Assembly: GCA_964520865.1 (NCBI GenBank)
Contig: CAZFOY010000037.1
Span: 1 to 37,026 of the forward strand
Length of the DNA stretch: 37,026 nucleotides
Source of the DNA: CAVQCT01 sp964520865
GTDB taxonomy: Bacteria; Zixibacteria; MSB-5A5; GN15; FEB-12
Reading direction: 5' to 3'
Shown: one piece after another, positions 23,321 to 31,210 of the stretch
How positions within the stretch are numbered: position 1 is the stretch's first letter
Layout: each line of letters begins with the position of its first letter
Notes under the pieces: generated by a model
The model's input: the letters and a program-made list of their open reading frames with translations, nothing else
The model's database searches: none
Told to the model about the DNA's origin: nothing
Position numbers and translations under genes: made by a program

Positions 23321-25018
23321 ATGAAAATAAGCAGTCTCCTGGCGGTGCTTCTTATCTCATTGGGATCATTTGGAGCCGCCGACGCTCAAACCTTTACCCC
23401 GCTCAGTTCGGTGTTCGATGGTATGTCATTCGGGACGGTCGATTGGGGGGACTACGATGGCGACGGCGATCTCGACCTGCTTCTTTTCGGTGCTGCCACC
23501 GGAGAGGATATTGCCAGACTTTACCGTAACGACAACGGCAGTTTCGTGCCGGTCGCGGACACCTTTCAAGCGGCAACCGACAATTCCGCCGCCTGGGGAG
23601 ATTTTGACAGTGACGGTGACCTGGACTTCATCATGTCGTATCAGTTGGCCAGCGAGGGTGAAGGGACAATACTTTACCGAAACGATGGCAACGACCAGTT
23701 TACGGCGCTCGATATTTCCGTCCCCGGGCTGTCCCAGGGATATGTCGACTGGGGGGATTTTGATAACGACGGTGATCAGGATTTCGTTATTATGGGAAGC
23801 GGCTCCTTCCCTCTCGGGGATGTCACACGGGTTTATCGCAACGATGGCGGCGGAGTATTCACGGATATCGATGCCGGGCTGATGGACCTCAGGCGGGGGA
23901 CGGTGGAATGGGGGGATTTCGACAACGATGGTGACCTTGATATTCTTCAGGAAGGCACCGCCGGTTTCGCCCTTACTAGGACGCTGCTCTATCGCAACGA
24001 TGGAGGCGGAACATTTACCCTGGTCCCGACCGGCCTGAAAGGGGTTTACGATGGTCAGGCACACTGGGGGGATTATGACCGGGACGGCGATCTTGACATT
24101 CTGATTGATGGAAGTGACAGCACTACCGATAGATTTACGATCGTATATCGGAACGATGGCTCGGGAACGTTTACGGATATAGGTGCCACTCTGCCCGTGG
24201 CCGGCGAAGGAAGTTCGATCGGATGGGGAGACTGCGACAATGACGGCGATCTCGATGTCGCCATAACTTCCGCCGGAACCGGCTTCAACGATGTCTACCA
24301 GTATCTTTCCGATTCTACCTATGTCCAGCTAAACGTACCCATACAGGGAATATGTTGTGGCTCCCTGGCTTGGGGGGACTATGACAGCGATAACGACCTC
24401 GATCTGGTTTCAGCGCAGCTGCTGTCAGGGACAATACTGTATCGAAACGACATCGCCACGAAGAATACTCCCCCCTTCCCTCCCAATGGGCTGCAGTCGG
24501 CAGTTGTCGGAAGCACGGCTACGCTAAGTTGGCAGGAGGGATCGGACCCCGAGACCGGATCGGCCGGACTGTCCTACAACCTGCGAGTCGGCACCACGCC
24601 CGGCGGAGTCGATATAGTCTCCCCCATGTCGAACCCGTCCACCGGATACCACTTTCTCGCCGACATGGGGAATGTGTTCGAGAACAAATCATGGAAAGTT
24701 GTCGGCCTGTCCGAAGGTACTTACTTCTGGAGCGTTCAGTCGATCGATAATAACTTCACCGGATCAATATTCGCCGGCGAGCAGATTTTCGTTGTCGGTT
24801 CGCCTGAGTATGTGTGTGGGGATATCAATCTCGATGGAGAGGGACCGGATATCGCCGATTTGATCTATCTGGTCGACTATATGTTCGCCGACGGCCCTCC
24901 TCCGCCGATGATCGCGGTAGCCGACATCAACAATTCGGGTGGGAATGTCGACATCTCCGACCTGATCTACTTTGTCGATTTCATGTTCGGCAGTGGTCCT
25001 GCTCCCACCTGCGGTTGA
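23321..25018 (+). CDS. Secreted FG-GAP/VCBS repeat protein with dockerin-like C-terminus
   Basis: This is a predicted secreted or surface protein of 565 residues. A signal peptide spans about 1-23 (hydrophobic core, cleavage near ADAQT). Seven WGDxDxDxDLD repeats run from Trp42 to about 360, each followed in most cases by LYRND. Seven such blades are what an integrin-alpha-like beta-propeller needs, and the DxDxDG loops are calcium-binding in that family. A fibronectin/Ig-like region follows (about 385-490). From about 500 come two EF-hand-like units, beginning GDINLDGEG and ADINNSGGN. Each is followed by a hydrophobic helix and a GPPPP or GPAP turn. In both loops the Asp expected at position 12 appears at 13. 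It likely binds proteins or glycans; no enzyme domain is visible. Confidence 0.92.
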   Translation: MKISSLLAVLLISLGSFGAADAQTFTPLSSVFDGMSFGTVDWGDYDGDGDLDLLLFGAATGEDIARLYRNDNGSFVPVADTFQAATDNSAAWGDFDSDGDLDFIMSYQLASEGEGTILYRNDGNDQFTALDISVPGLSQGYVDWGDFDNDGDQDFVIMGSGSFPLGDVTRVYRNDGGGVFTDIDAGLMDLRRGTVEWGDFDNDGDLDILQEGTAGFALTRTLLYRNDGGGTFTLVPTGLKGVYDGQAHWGDYDRDGDLDILIDGSDSTTDRFTIVYRNDGSGTFTDIGATLPVAGEGSSIGWGDCDNDGDLDVAITSAGTGFNDVYQYLSDSTYVQLNVPIQGICCGSLAWGDYDSDNDLDLVSAQLLSGTILYRNDIATKNTPPFPPNGLQSAVVGSTATLSWQEGSDPETGSAGLSYNLRVGTTPGGVDIVSPMSNPSTGYHFLADMGNVFENKSWKVVGLSEGTYFWSVQSIDNNFTGSIFAGEQIFVVGSPEYVCGDINLDGEGPDIADLIYLVDYMFADGPPPPMIAVADINNSGGNVDISDLIYFVDFMFGSGPAPTCG

Positions 25019-25116
25019 GTTTGCGTCGCGGGACACTTCCTCTTTTTTTTAATTGCTCCGAAACCTGCTCCCTGCTTTCTTGTGCAAAATTGTCCATCAG
25101 ACGAGGATTTGCTCTT

Positions 25117-26337
25117 ATGAAACCGAAAGTATACATTGCCCTGTTTTTCGCCTTCATTTTCTGTATCTCACGCGCGTCGGCCAAAACGACTATTTCCTGG
25201 TGGCAGTTCTGGACCGATCCGGATATCAAGCCGGTGATCGAATCGATGGTCTCGGATTTCCAGAAGGCCAACCCGGATATCAGTGTCGAACTGACCGATC
25301 TAACCTGGGCGAACGGGCACGAGAAAATCGCGATCGCCTTCGGGTCGAACACCGGACCGGACATTGTTGAACTCGGCTCCGACTGGATCGCCGAGTTTGC
25401 CTCGAATGGACTGCTCAAAGATGTCTCTTCGGAGATCGCGCCGGACTCTTCCCAGTTTCAGGGATGGGGAATGTCCACATATAAAGGCAAAGTCTACGCT
25501 CAACCCTGGATTCTCGGCACCCGCGTCCTGTTCGGGAATCGCGACTTGCTGAATAAAGCCGGGTATGCTCCCGACTGGGTACCGGTCAGATGGAATGAAC
25601 TGATGTACGCTGCGAAAAAGATAAACCGGCTGGGCAAGGACTATTACGGCTGGGGTTCGAATACTGCGGAGAAGCACCGTCTTTACAAGAAATTCCTGCC
25701 GTTCTTCTGGTCGAACGACGCACAGATCTTTTCGGACGGCGGCAAGTATTGCCTGATCGCGTCCGACAAAGCCGTATACGCCCTTACCTTCTATAAGCAA
25801 TTGAACGATTCCTGCGGCTATGTTGACACCCAGCGCGGAATCGAGGATGCCTTTCTCGATGGAAAGATCGGATTCATTCTCTCCGGCGACTGGTTGTTGA
25901 AGCGAATCGAAAAAGAGCATCGTAAGATCAATCTCGTGGCCACCCTGATGCCGGGTCAGAAATTTCCGGGGAAATCGTTTCTCGGCGGGGAGTTTTTGGC
26001 GATAAACGCAGCGAGCAAAAATGCCGACGCGGCTCAGAAATTCATCAAATACATGACGTCGCCTGAGAATCAGGTGAAGTTCTGTAAGGCCAATCGTTCC
26101 GCCAATCCTTCGAGCCTGAAGGCACAGGAAGATCCGTACTTCAAGTCAAACGTTATCCTCCAGGCCTTCATTAAACAGATCGCTTTCGCGAAACATCCCC
26201 CGGTCGATCCCGACTGGGTGTATATCGAAGAAGCGATTGAAGGGGCTGTCGAAGACGCCTTGTTCGGCGACGGCCTCGTGGCTCAGCCGCTGTTCGAGGC
26301 CAAAGAAAAGATCGACAAGATCAAGCATACCGAATGA
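25117..26337 (+). CDS. ABC transporter extracellular solute-binding protein (family 1, sugar type)
   Basis: This is a periplasmic binding protein that would deliver a sugar or similar solute to the permeases encoded downstream. The 406-residue protein has a signal peptide with a cleavage site near SRASA (about 22). ISWWQFWTDPDIKPVIESM and FQKANPDISVELTDLTW are the usual opening of family 1 binding proteins, followed by GSNTGPDIVEL and a hinge/aromatic-rich ligand region. The C-terminal AQKFIKYMTSPENQVKFCK is also typical. The open frame extends far upstream, but GAGGA at 25103-25107 lies 9 nt before ATG 25117, which also gives the signal peptide. The stop overlaps the first permease start (ATGA). 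Ligand is unknown. Confidence 0.93.
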   Translation: MKPKVYIALFFAFIFCISRASAKTTISWWQFWTDPDIKPVIESMVSDFQKANPDISVELTDLTWANGHEKIAIAFGSNTGPDIVELGSDWIAEFASNGLLKDVSSEIAPDSSQFQGWGMSTYKGKVYAQPWILGTRVLFGNRDLLNKAGYAPDWVPVRWNELMYAAKKINRLGKDYYGWGSNTAEKHRLYKKFLPFFWSNDAQIFSDGGKYCLIASDKAVYALTFYKQLNDSCGYVDTQRGIEDAFLDGKIGFILSGDWLLKRIEKEHRKINLVATLMPGQKFPGKSFLGGEFLAINAASKNADAAQKFIKYMTSPENQVKFCKANRSANPSSLKAQEDPYFKSNVILQAFIKQIAFAKHPPVDPDWVYIEEAIEGAVEDALFGDGLVAQPLFEAKEKIDKIKHTE

Positions 26338-27203
26338 AGAATGCGAGGACAGTTGCACTTCTGCTTGCCCTCCCCTGGGTGGTTACCTTCGCGGCTTTCT
26401 GGCTCTTCCCTATTGTCTACTCGCTGATAGTCGGGTTTACCGATGCCCAGCTACTGGCGCGCGAAACCCACTGGGTCGGTTGGGACAACTTCCGCGCATT
26501 GTTCCACGATCCGGCCTTCATCGCCTCGCTAAAAAACACGTTCCTCTTCGTAATTGTGACAATCCCGATTACCACCGTTATCTCCCTCAGCCTCGCTCTC
26601 ATGGTGAATCGGCAGTTCAAAGGGCGGGGGCTTTTTCGGGCCGGATATTTTGTCCCTTCGATCACATCGATGGTCGTTATCGCGCTGATTTTCACTAACC
26701 TGTATCAACGAGGCGGTTATGTAGCAATGCTCGCTTCGATGGTCGGACTCACACCGCCGCAAAACGGGTTTCTTTTCGACAGCCACACGGCGTTGTTTGC
26801 TATCATGGGAATGGACGTCTGGATGGCGGCCGGCTACTACATGCTGATCTTCCTTGCCGGCCTCAAATCGATTCCGGAGGAACTTTACGAAGCAGCCGAA
26901 CTGAGCGGGGCGGGTAAAATCAGGCAGTTCTTCTCGATTACGCTTCCGATGCTCAAACCGGTGGCGCTGTTCATTCTGGTCATCAATTCAATCAAGTCAT
27001 TTCAAGTGTTTGTTGAGATATTCGTGATGACCAGCGGGAAATTCGATACTTCCACAGCCGTCTTCTTCGTTTACGATACGGGACTCACGACCAAGTTTCA
27101 GTTCGGGTACGCATCCGCGGCCGCCTACATTCTCTTTGTGATAATTGCAGTCTTTTCTGCTGCCCAGTTCATGCTTCTGAGAAGGAGGCAGCCGCTATGG
27201 TAG
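26334..27203 (+). CDS. ABC sugar transporter permease, MalF/UgpA type
   Basis: This is one of two inner-membrane channel subunits of a carbohydrate importer. The 289-residue protein has six helices. The opening VALLLALPWVVTFAAFWLFPIVYSL is common in this family. The EAA loop reads ELYEAAELSGAGKIRQFF followed by ITLPMLKP, near residues 182-209, and contacts the ATPase. It overlaps the binding-protein stop by 4 bp and the second permease by 7 bp, so the three proteins are translated together. MalF-like versus UgpA-like cannot be separated by eye; the short periplasmic loops exclude the long form of enterobacterial MalF. Confidence 0.93.
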   Translation: MKNARTVALLLALPWVVTFAAFWLFPIVYSLIVGFTDAQLLARETHWVGWDNFRALFHDPAFIASLKNTFLFVIVTIPITTVISLSLALMVNRQFKGRGLFRAGYFVPSITSMVVIALIFTNLYQRGGYVAMLASMVGLTPPQNGFLFDSHTALFAIMGMDVWMAAGYYMLIFLAGLKSIPEELYEAAELSGAGKIRQFFSITLPMLKPVALFILVINSIKSFQVFVEIFVMTSGKFDTSTAVFFVYDTGLTTKFQFGYASAAAYILFVIIAVFSAAQFMLLRRRQPLW

Positions 27204-28018
27204 TCGGCGTCCTGCGCAGGATAGGGAGGTATACATTGCTTTCGATCATCCTGGCCGTGATGATCTTTCCTCTGCTGTGGATGTTTCGGGTCTCCCTGAG
27301 TGCGCCCGGAGCCAGCATCGGACTTGCGGACGTCTTCTCGACCGGGCTGTCCCTTCAGACCTATGCCGACATTTTCCGGACAAGTCACATGGGAAGATAT
27401 CTATTCAACTCGGCTTTTGTCGGTGTGACTGTTACTGCGGGAAATATTCTTTTCTCTTTTGTGGTCGGGTACACCATCGCCCGTTATCGTACCCTCACCA
27501 ACAAGATTGTCTTTTTCACGGTGATTGGCATTTTGATGATTCCGGCGCACATCGTGATTATCCCCCTCTATGTTCTCATGGTAAAAGCGCATCTCTACGA
27601 TACCTATTGGGCCCTGATTCTTCCCTGGCTGGTCAACCCGATCGGAATATTCCTCGTCAAGCAGTATGTTGAGACGATACCTACGTCGATGGAAGAGGCG
27701 GCCCGAATTGATGGGGCCGGGGAGTTAAGTATCCTGTTTCGAATTGTCATGCCGATGTGCAAACCGGCGCTGGCAGTTTTGGCCATTCAGGTCTTTTTTA
27801 CCAACTGGAATTCTTTTCTCTTTCCGTTTATTTTGACGCAGAGCGACCAAATCAGGACTCTTCCGGTCGCCTTGGCCCTTTATCAGGGACACCAGGCTAT
27901 CGATTGGCAACACCTTATGGCCGGATCTACAATTGCCGTATTACCGGTCTTGATCCTGTTCATTATCATGCAGCGACAGATCGTTTCGGGCATCACGGCC
28001 GGCGCCGTTAAGCAGTGA
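27197..28018 (+). CDS. ABC sugar transporter permease, MalG/UgpE type
   Basis: This is the second channel subunit of the importer. The 273-residue protein has six helices, with IGRYTLLSIILAVMIFPLLW at the start and FNSAFVGVTVTAGNILFSF typical of MalG. The EAA loop reads SMEEAARIDGAGELSILFRI followed by VMPMCKPAL. AGGAGG at 27183-27188 lies 8 nt before ATG 27197, inside the end of the first permease gene. No ATPase gene follows; the next gene is an OmpA-family lipoprotein with its own promoter-like -10 box. The transporter presumably uses a shared ATPase encoded elsewhere. Confidence 0.93.
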   Translation: MVVGVLRRIGRYTLLSIILAVMIFPLLWMFRVSLSAPGASIGLADVFSTGLSLQTYADIFRTSHMGRYLFNSAFVGVTVTAGNILFSFVVGYTIARYRTLTNKIVFFTVIGILMIPAHIVIIPLYVLMVKAHLYDTYWALILPWLVNPIGIFLVKQYVETIPTSMEEAARIDGAGELSILFRIVMPMCKPALAVLAIQVFFTNWNSFLFPFILTQSDQIRTLPVALALYQGHQAIDWQHLMAGSTIAVLPVLILFIIMQRQIVSGITAGAVKQ

Positions 28019-28067
28019 TCCTACAATGCTTTTTTGCTTGCTTTGGGGCACAATTCTGACCTTCTTG

Positions 28068-28073
28068 TATAAT
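28068..28073 (+). promoter_or_regulatory. TATAAT -10 box upstream of the OmpA-like gene
   Basis: A perfect TATAAT lies 46 bp before the lipoprotein start. No good -35 box is found at 16-18 bp; the closest feature is TTTG at 28042-28045, which is reminiscent of the Bacteroidetes-type upstream element but at a loose spacing. It would separate transcription of the lipoprotein from the ABC operon. Confidence 0.4.
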
Positions 28074-28119
28074 TGTTAAGGCATTGACGATCCAAACCTA
28101 AAGAAAGGAATCTATTGTC

Positions 28120-28713
28120 ATGAGAAGTTTACTTGTCAGTGTTGTAATTCTGAGTCTGCTATTGATCGGCTGTGGGGCCAGTAAGGACTACGTCGCACAG
28201 CAGATTCAGCAATCAGAAGCAAAACAGTCGGCACAGATAAGCTCCCTTAGCGACAAGACAGACGCCAACGCACAGCAGATCGCCAAACTCCAGACGCTGG
28301 CGAACGAGATATCCGCAAAAGCTGACAAGGCGATCAACAAGGCCAAAGGTTTCGAGAATTATCAGATCATCTGGCAGGGTGAGATCAATTTTGATTTCGA
28401 CAGCTACACGGTCAACCCTACCGCCGAACAGATCCTCATGGAATGCGGCCAGAAAATGGAAGCAAATCCAAGTTCGGTAATAGAAATCGCCGGTAATACC
28501 GACCGCGTCGGCTCCGCCAAGTACAACTATATGCTCGGCATGGAGCGGGCCGATGCCGCGAAACGGTTCCTCTCGAGCAAGTTCGGGGTGTCCCTGTATA
28601 GGATGTTCGTGATTTCTTACGGCAAGGACAAACCGGTTGCCGCTCCCGGCGAAACCAAGTCGGCCTCGAAAAACCGTCGCGTCACCCTGACCGTCTGGGG
28701 AGAGCTTCAGTAG
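28120..28713 (+). CDS. OmpA/Pal-family peptidoglycan-associated lipoprotein
   Basis: This is a predicted outer-membrane lipoprotein of 197 residues. The lipobox LLIGC puts the lipidated Cys at 18. A Gln/Ala/Lys-rich coiled-coil region follows (about 25-78, with QQIQQSEAKQSAQ and NAQQIAKLQTLANEISA). The OmpA C-terminal domain runs from about 88. It includes INFDFDSYTVN, IEIAGNTDRVGSAKYNYMLG, ERADAAKRFL and NRRVTLTVWG. The peptidoglycan-binding pattern is mostly kept (Asp of TDRVGS and Arg of NRRV). The coiled coil resembles Lpp/OmpA hybrids that span the periplasm. AAGGA at 28105-28109 is 10 nt from the ATG. A strong terminator follows 28 bp after the stop. Confidence 0.92.
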   Translation: MRSLLVSVVILSLLLIGCGASKDYVAQQIQQSEAKQSAQISSLSDKTDANAQQIAKLQTLANEISAKADKAINKAKGFENYQIIWQGEINFDFDSYTVNPTAEQILMECGQKMEANPSSVIEIAGNTDRVGSAKYNYMLGMERADAAKRFLSSKFGVSLYRMFVISYGKDKPVAAPGETKSASKNRRVTLTVWGELQ

Positions 28714-28741
28714 ACCGAAAAGTCAAAGAGAAAACTACACT

Positions 28742-28771
28742 GGCGGGTCGTGACGGCCCGCCTTTCTTTTT
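28742..28771 (+). terminator. Rho-independent terminator after the OmpA-like gene
   Basis: GGCGGGTCG (28742-28750) pairs with CGGCCCGCC (28754-28762), including one G-U pair, around a TGA loop. The stem is followed at once by TTTCTTTTT (28763-28771). This is the clearest intrinsic terminator in the window. It also stands between the convergent OmpA-like and lipoprotein genes. Confidence 0.85.
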
Positions 28772-28793
28772 GCCCGGATATGGCTGGGCTGAA

Positions 28794-29420
28794 TTAACGA
28801 GGATTGAACGGCACCGTCGTCGTCCGCTGATCGCGCCGCAAGGTAATGCTCATACGGTAGTCCTGGCGACTTCCATCACTCGAGTCTGTCTCCACCGCAT
28901 TGAAACTCAGTTTGACACTGTCGGTCCAGAGGGAAATGGGCATCCCCTGGTCGCCGAAAAAGTCGTAGATCTTCCCATAAGTATGATGCCAACCGTCTTG
29001 ATTGTAACGTTGAACCCGTGTCGGATAACGCCACAGCGAAACCGCTGATGTATCCATGACTCGATACGAAGAACCGTCGGGACGATGTGCCGTGGAGTCG
29101 AGCGGCTTGATGGCGGAATACTCAATAAGAGCCGAGTCGATGGTGAGATCGGTCGTCCGATATGTACGTTCATTGCACTCTGCCCTCATGGTCAGATAGA
29201 ACAAATTGGGGTGAGGCAAGCTTGAGATGTCCCTGACGTCTTTGTAGGCCACCACCTGCGGTGCGAGCAGCGTCCACTGACCGATACTGAAGGTAGTGTC
29301 TTTTTCCGCCTCCGGCGTAACTACAAACTGGAGCGTATTCACCTGGCATCCGGCCAATACCAGTCCAGTGACCACGACCACAAAGGCCGCTCTGAATCCG
29401 AGATCACGAAGATTTTTCAT
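28794..29420 (-). CDS. Hypothetical lipoprotein
   Basis: The family is not recognised. The 208-residue protein has a signal peptide with lipobox LVLAGC (Cys25), so an envelope lipoprotein is likely. The mature part has alternating hydrophobic strands without helices: FSIGQWTLLAPQVVAYKDV, NLFYLTMRAE, and a C-terminal RMSITLRRDQRTTTVPFNP. A beta-sandwich fold is therefore plausible. It sits 75 bp downstream of the Big_5-type lipoprotein gene on the same strand and converges with the OmpA-like gene. It has no Cys beyond the lipidated one and one near residue 82. No function is proposed. Confidence 0.75.
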   Translation of the reverse strand: MKNLRDLGFRAAFVVVVTGLVLAGCQVNTLQFVVTPEAEKDTTFSIGQWTLLAPQVVAYKDVRDISSLPHPNLFYLTMRAECNERTYRTTDLTIDSALIEYSAIKPLDSTAHRPDGSSYRVMDTSAVSLWRYPTRVQRYNQDGWHHTYGKIYDFFGDQGMPISLWTDSVKLSFNAVETDSSDGSRQDYRMSITLRRDQRTTTVPFNPR

Positions 29421-29495
29421 TCCAAACTCTACAATACGAAAAGCTCACTATATGTGCAACTACACTTAGTCGGACGCACGACTTCTTCGAGTTGT

Positions 29496-31202
29496 TCACT
29501 TGAATATCATTTCAATTCCCGCTGTCTCAAACCGCGCGCGAACGGCTACAGTATCCGGATAGGCCCCAATGGTCTCGGAGTATTCGTACGGGAATATTGA
29601 ACCTCTGTCGCGCTTCCCGTTGAGATTCGAGTCGATGAACCCTGACAGGAAGTATTTGCCTGCCGGGAGATTTACGGAGAATGTGCTTCCCGACGCGGGA
29701 AATTGGAATCGCTGACCGTTGCTGATGCGGAGGAACTCGAGGACGGCAGGATACTTCTGTTTGGAGGGAATGTCGATTTTTACATCGCCGGTTACCGATC
29801 CGATCGAATCCTCGTCGATCAGATTGATCGGGTAAGTCATCAACGAGTCTCCCATCCCGTTGCCGGCGAGATCCGCGATATCGAATTCGGTTACATTGAA
29901 CTTATACTCCATGCCAGGTTCGAGCGAGTCCGAAGTGAAGCCGAGATGGAACGGATCTCTCCAGTGACGTTTTATCGGAACGGAATTAGTGTCACGATCA
30001 AGCAGGAAGAATGTCTGCGCACTCAGTTTGGTAGTGTCCAACGGCTCGGAGAACGTCAGTGATATCTTGAGATCCTTCAGGAAGATCGGAAGGTTCGATG
30101 GTACAAATCGAGTGATCTCCGGAGGAGTCTCGTCCTTTGCATCTTCGACGCGCAGACTATCAAACCTGAGCGGCGGTCGATCGGTGTCGTATGCAAGTTC
30201 CGCCAAGTAGATCCCCTCAGGCAACGGACCGTCATAGAAAGTCAACTGATCGGCTTCCGAAGTATCCGACTCAAGAAAGCCTCGTGCCGGATACAGCCGG
30301 GTACTGTCGGAAGCGGATTTCACGAGGAAGTTTGCCGGTGAAGTGCGGAGCAGATCCAATTTTATCGCGTTAGAAAGACTCACCCGTATGAGCCTGTCGC
30401 TCGTGTAGGACGCCGCAAGGATTCGCGGCGTTAATGTATCCTGCGATGAGATCGGCAGGTAAATGTCATTGAGCGGGAGTGACCCACCCACGATAATCGG
30501 CCGGTCTGGTACCGCAAATTGCTCCCGCGACGGACTGAAGCGCTCGTTGTGATTCTTGTCGGTGAATGCGATCATTCGATATTCGCGCGCGGGAAGGTAC
30601 TGAAACGAGAAGTTCCCGTCCTTGTTGGACTGCGTAATGTAAGTAGGATAGATCGAATCGATCGGTTCACCGCTACTGAAGAGACTCGTGTCGTACAGGG
30701 CGACCAGCATCCCGGGGACGGTCCCGCCATCGGTCACCGTGTGTCCCGATATCTTGCCGGAGTCGATTGTCGGACCGGTCGAGAATGCGACCACGACCGT
30801 GCTGTCGATCCCGTTGTTGCGGAGATCGCGGATATCGGCCCCGAGCGAAATAATATACGTCTGGTCAACCGAGAAACTATCCGCGAACCTGATCGTAATA
30901 TAGTCGGACTTCCATTTGATCTTCGGTGCAACCTGCTGTCTCGGCGAAATGAATACCGCCTGTTTGCCGGATGGCTGAACAATCCGTTCCGAGAAGCGCA
31001 AAGTCACCTCGTCCCCCGGGGGAACATCGACTGCACCGTTGGCCGGCTCCGATGCGATGAGGCTCGGTCCGGTCTTATCAACTTCCCCACCCGGCGGGGC
31101 GCCAATTTCAGCGCAGCCGAAAATGAACAAGGTGAAGAGAATTATCGTGAGAAAAAATGATATTTCCCTGCCGCGGCGACAGGAAATTGGAGGTGCATCC
31201 AT
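29496..31202 (-). CDS. Lipoprotein with N-terminal Big_5-type Ig-like domain
   Basis: The 568-residue protein has a hydrophobic segment at about 15-29 and lipobox FIFGC (Cys30), followed by EIGAPPGGEVDKTGP. That opening, a Cys then 'PPGG..D..GP', is common in Bacteroidetes and relatives. The first module reads ASEPANGAVDVPPGDEVTLR, then FSERIVQP and FSTGPT at its end, as in Big_5 Ig-like domains. Later modules look like further beta-sandwiches. An EF-hand-like DKNHNERF lies near 215, and DSNLNGKRD near 538. The function of the family is unknown to me; an outer-membrane or surface role is inferred. The start is 8 nt after the stop of the TPR lipoprotein gene, so the two are co-transcribed. Confidence 0.82.
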   Translation of the reverse strand: MDAPPISCRRGREISFFLTIILFTLFIFGCAEIGAPPGGEVDKTGPSLIASEPANGAVDVPPGDEVTLRFSERIVQPSGKQAVFISPRQQVAPKIKWKSDYITIRFADSFSVDQTYIISLGADIRDLRNNGIDSTVVVAFSTGPTIDSGKISGHTVTDGGTVPGMLVALYDTSLFSSGEPIDSIYPTYITQSNKDGNFSFQYLPAREYRMIAFTDKNHNERFSPSREQFAVPDRPIIVGGSLPLNDIYLPISSQDTLTPRILAASYTSDRLIRVSLSNAIKLDLLRTSPANFLVKSASDSTRLYPARGFLESDTSEADQLTFYDGPLPEGIYLAELAYDTDRPPLRFDSLRVEDAKDETPPEITRFVPSNLPIFLKDLKISLTFSEPLDTTKLSAQTFFLLDRDTNSVPIKRHWRDPFHLGFTSDSLEPGMEYKFNVTEFDIADLAGNGMGDSLMTYPINLIDEDSIGSVTGDVKIDIPSKQKYPAVLEFLRISNGQRFQFPASGSTFSVNLPAGKYFLSGFIDSNLNGKRDRGSIFPYEYSETIGAYPDTVAVRARFETAGIEMIFK

Positions 31203-31210
31203 GCTTTGGT

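Noticed and set aside
24814..25116. N-terminal extension of the solute-binding protein frame
   Set aside because: It overlaps the dockerin-like end of the FG-GAP gene in another frame. The true start at 25117 has a ribosome-binding site and a signal peptide.
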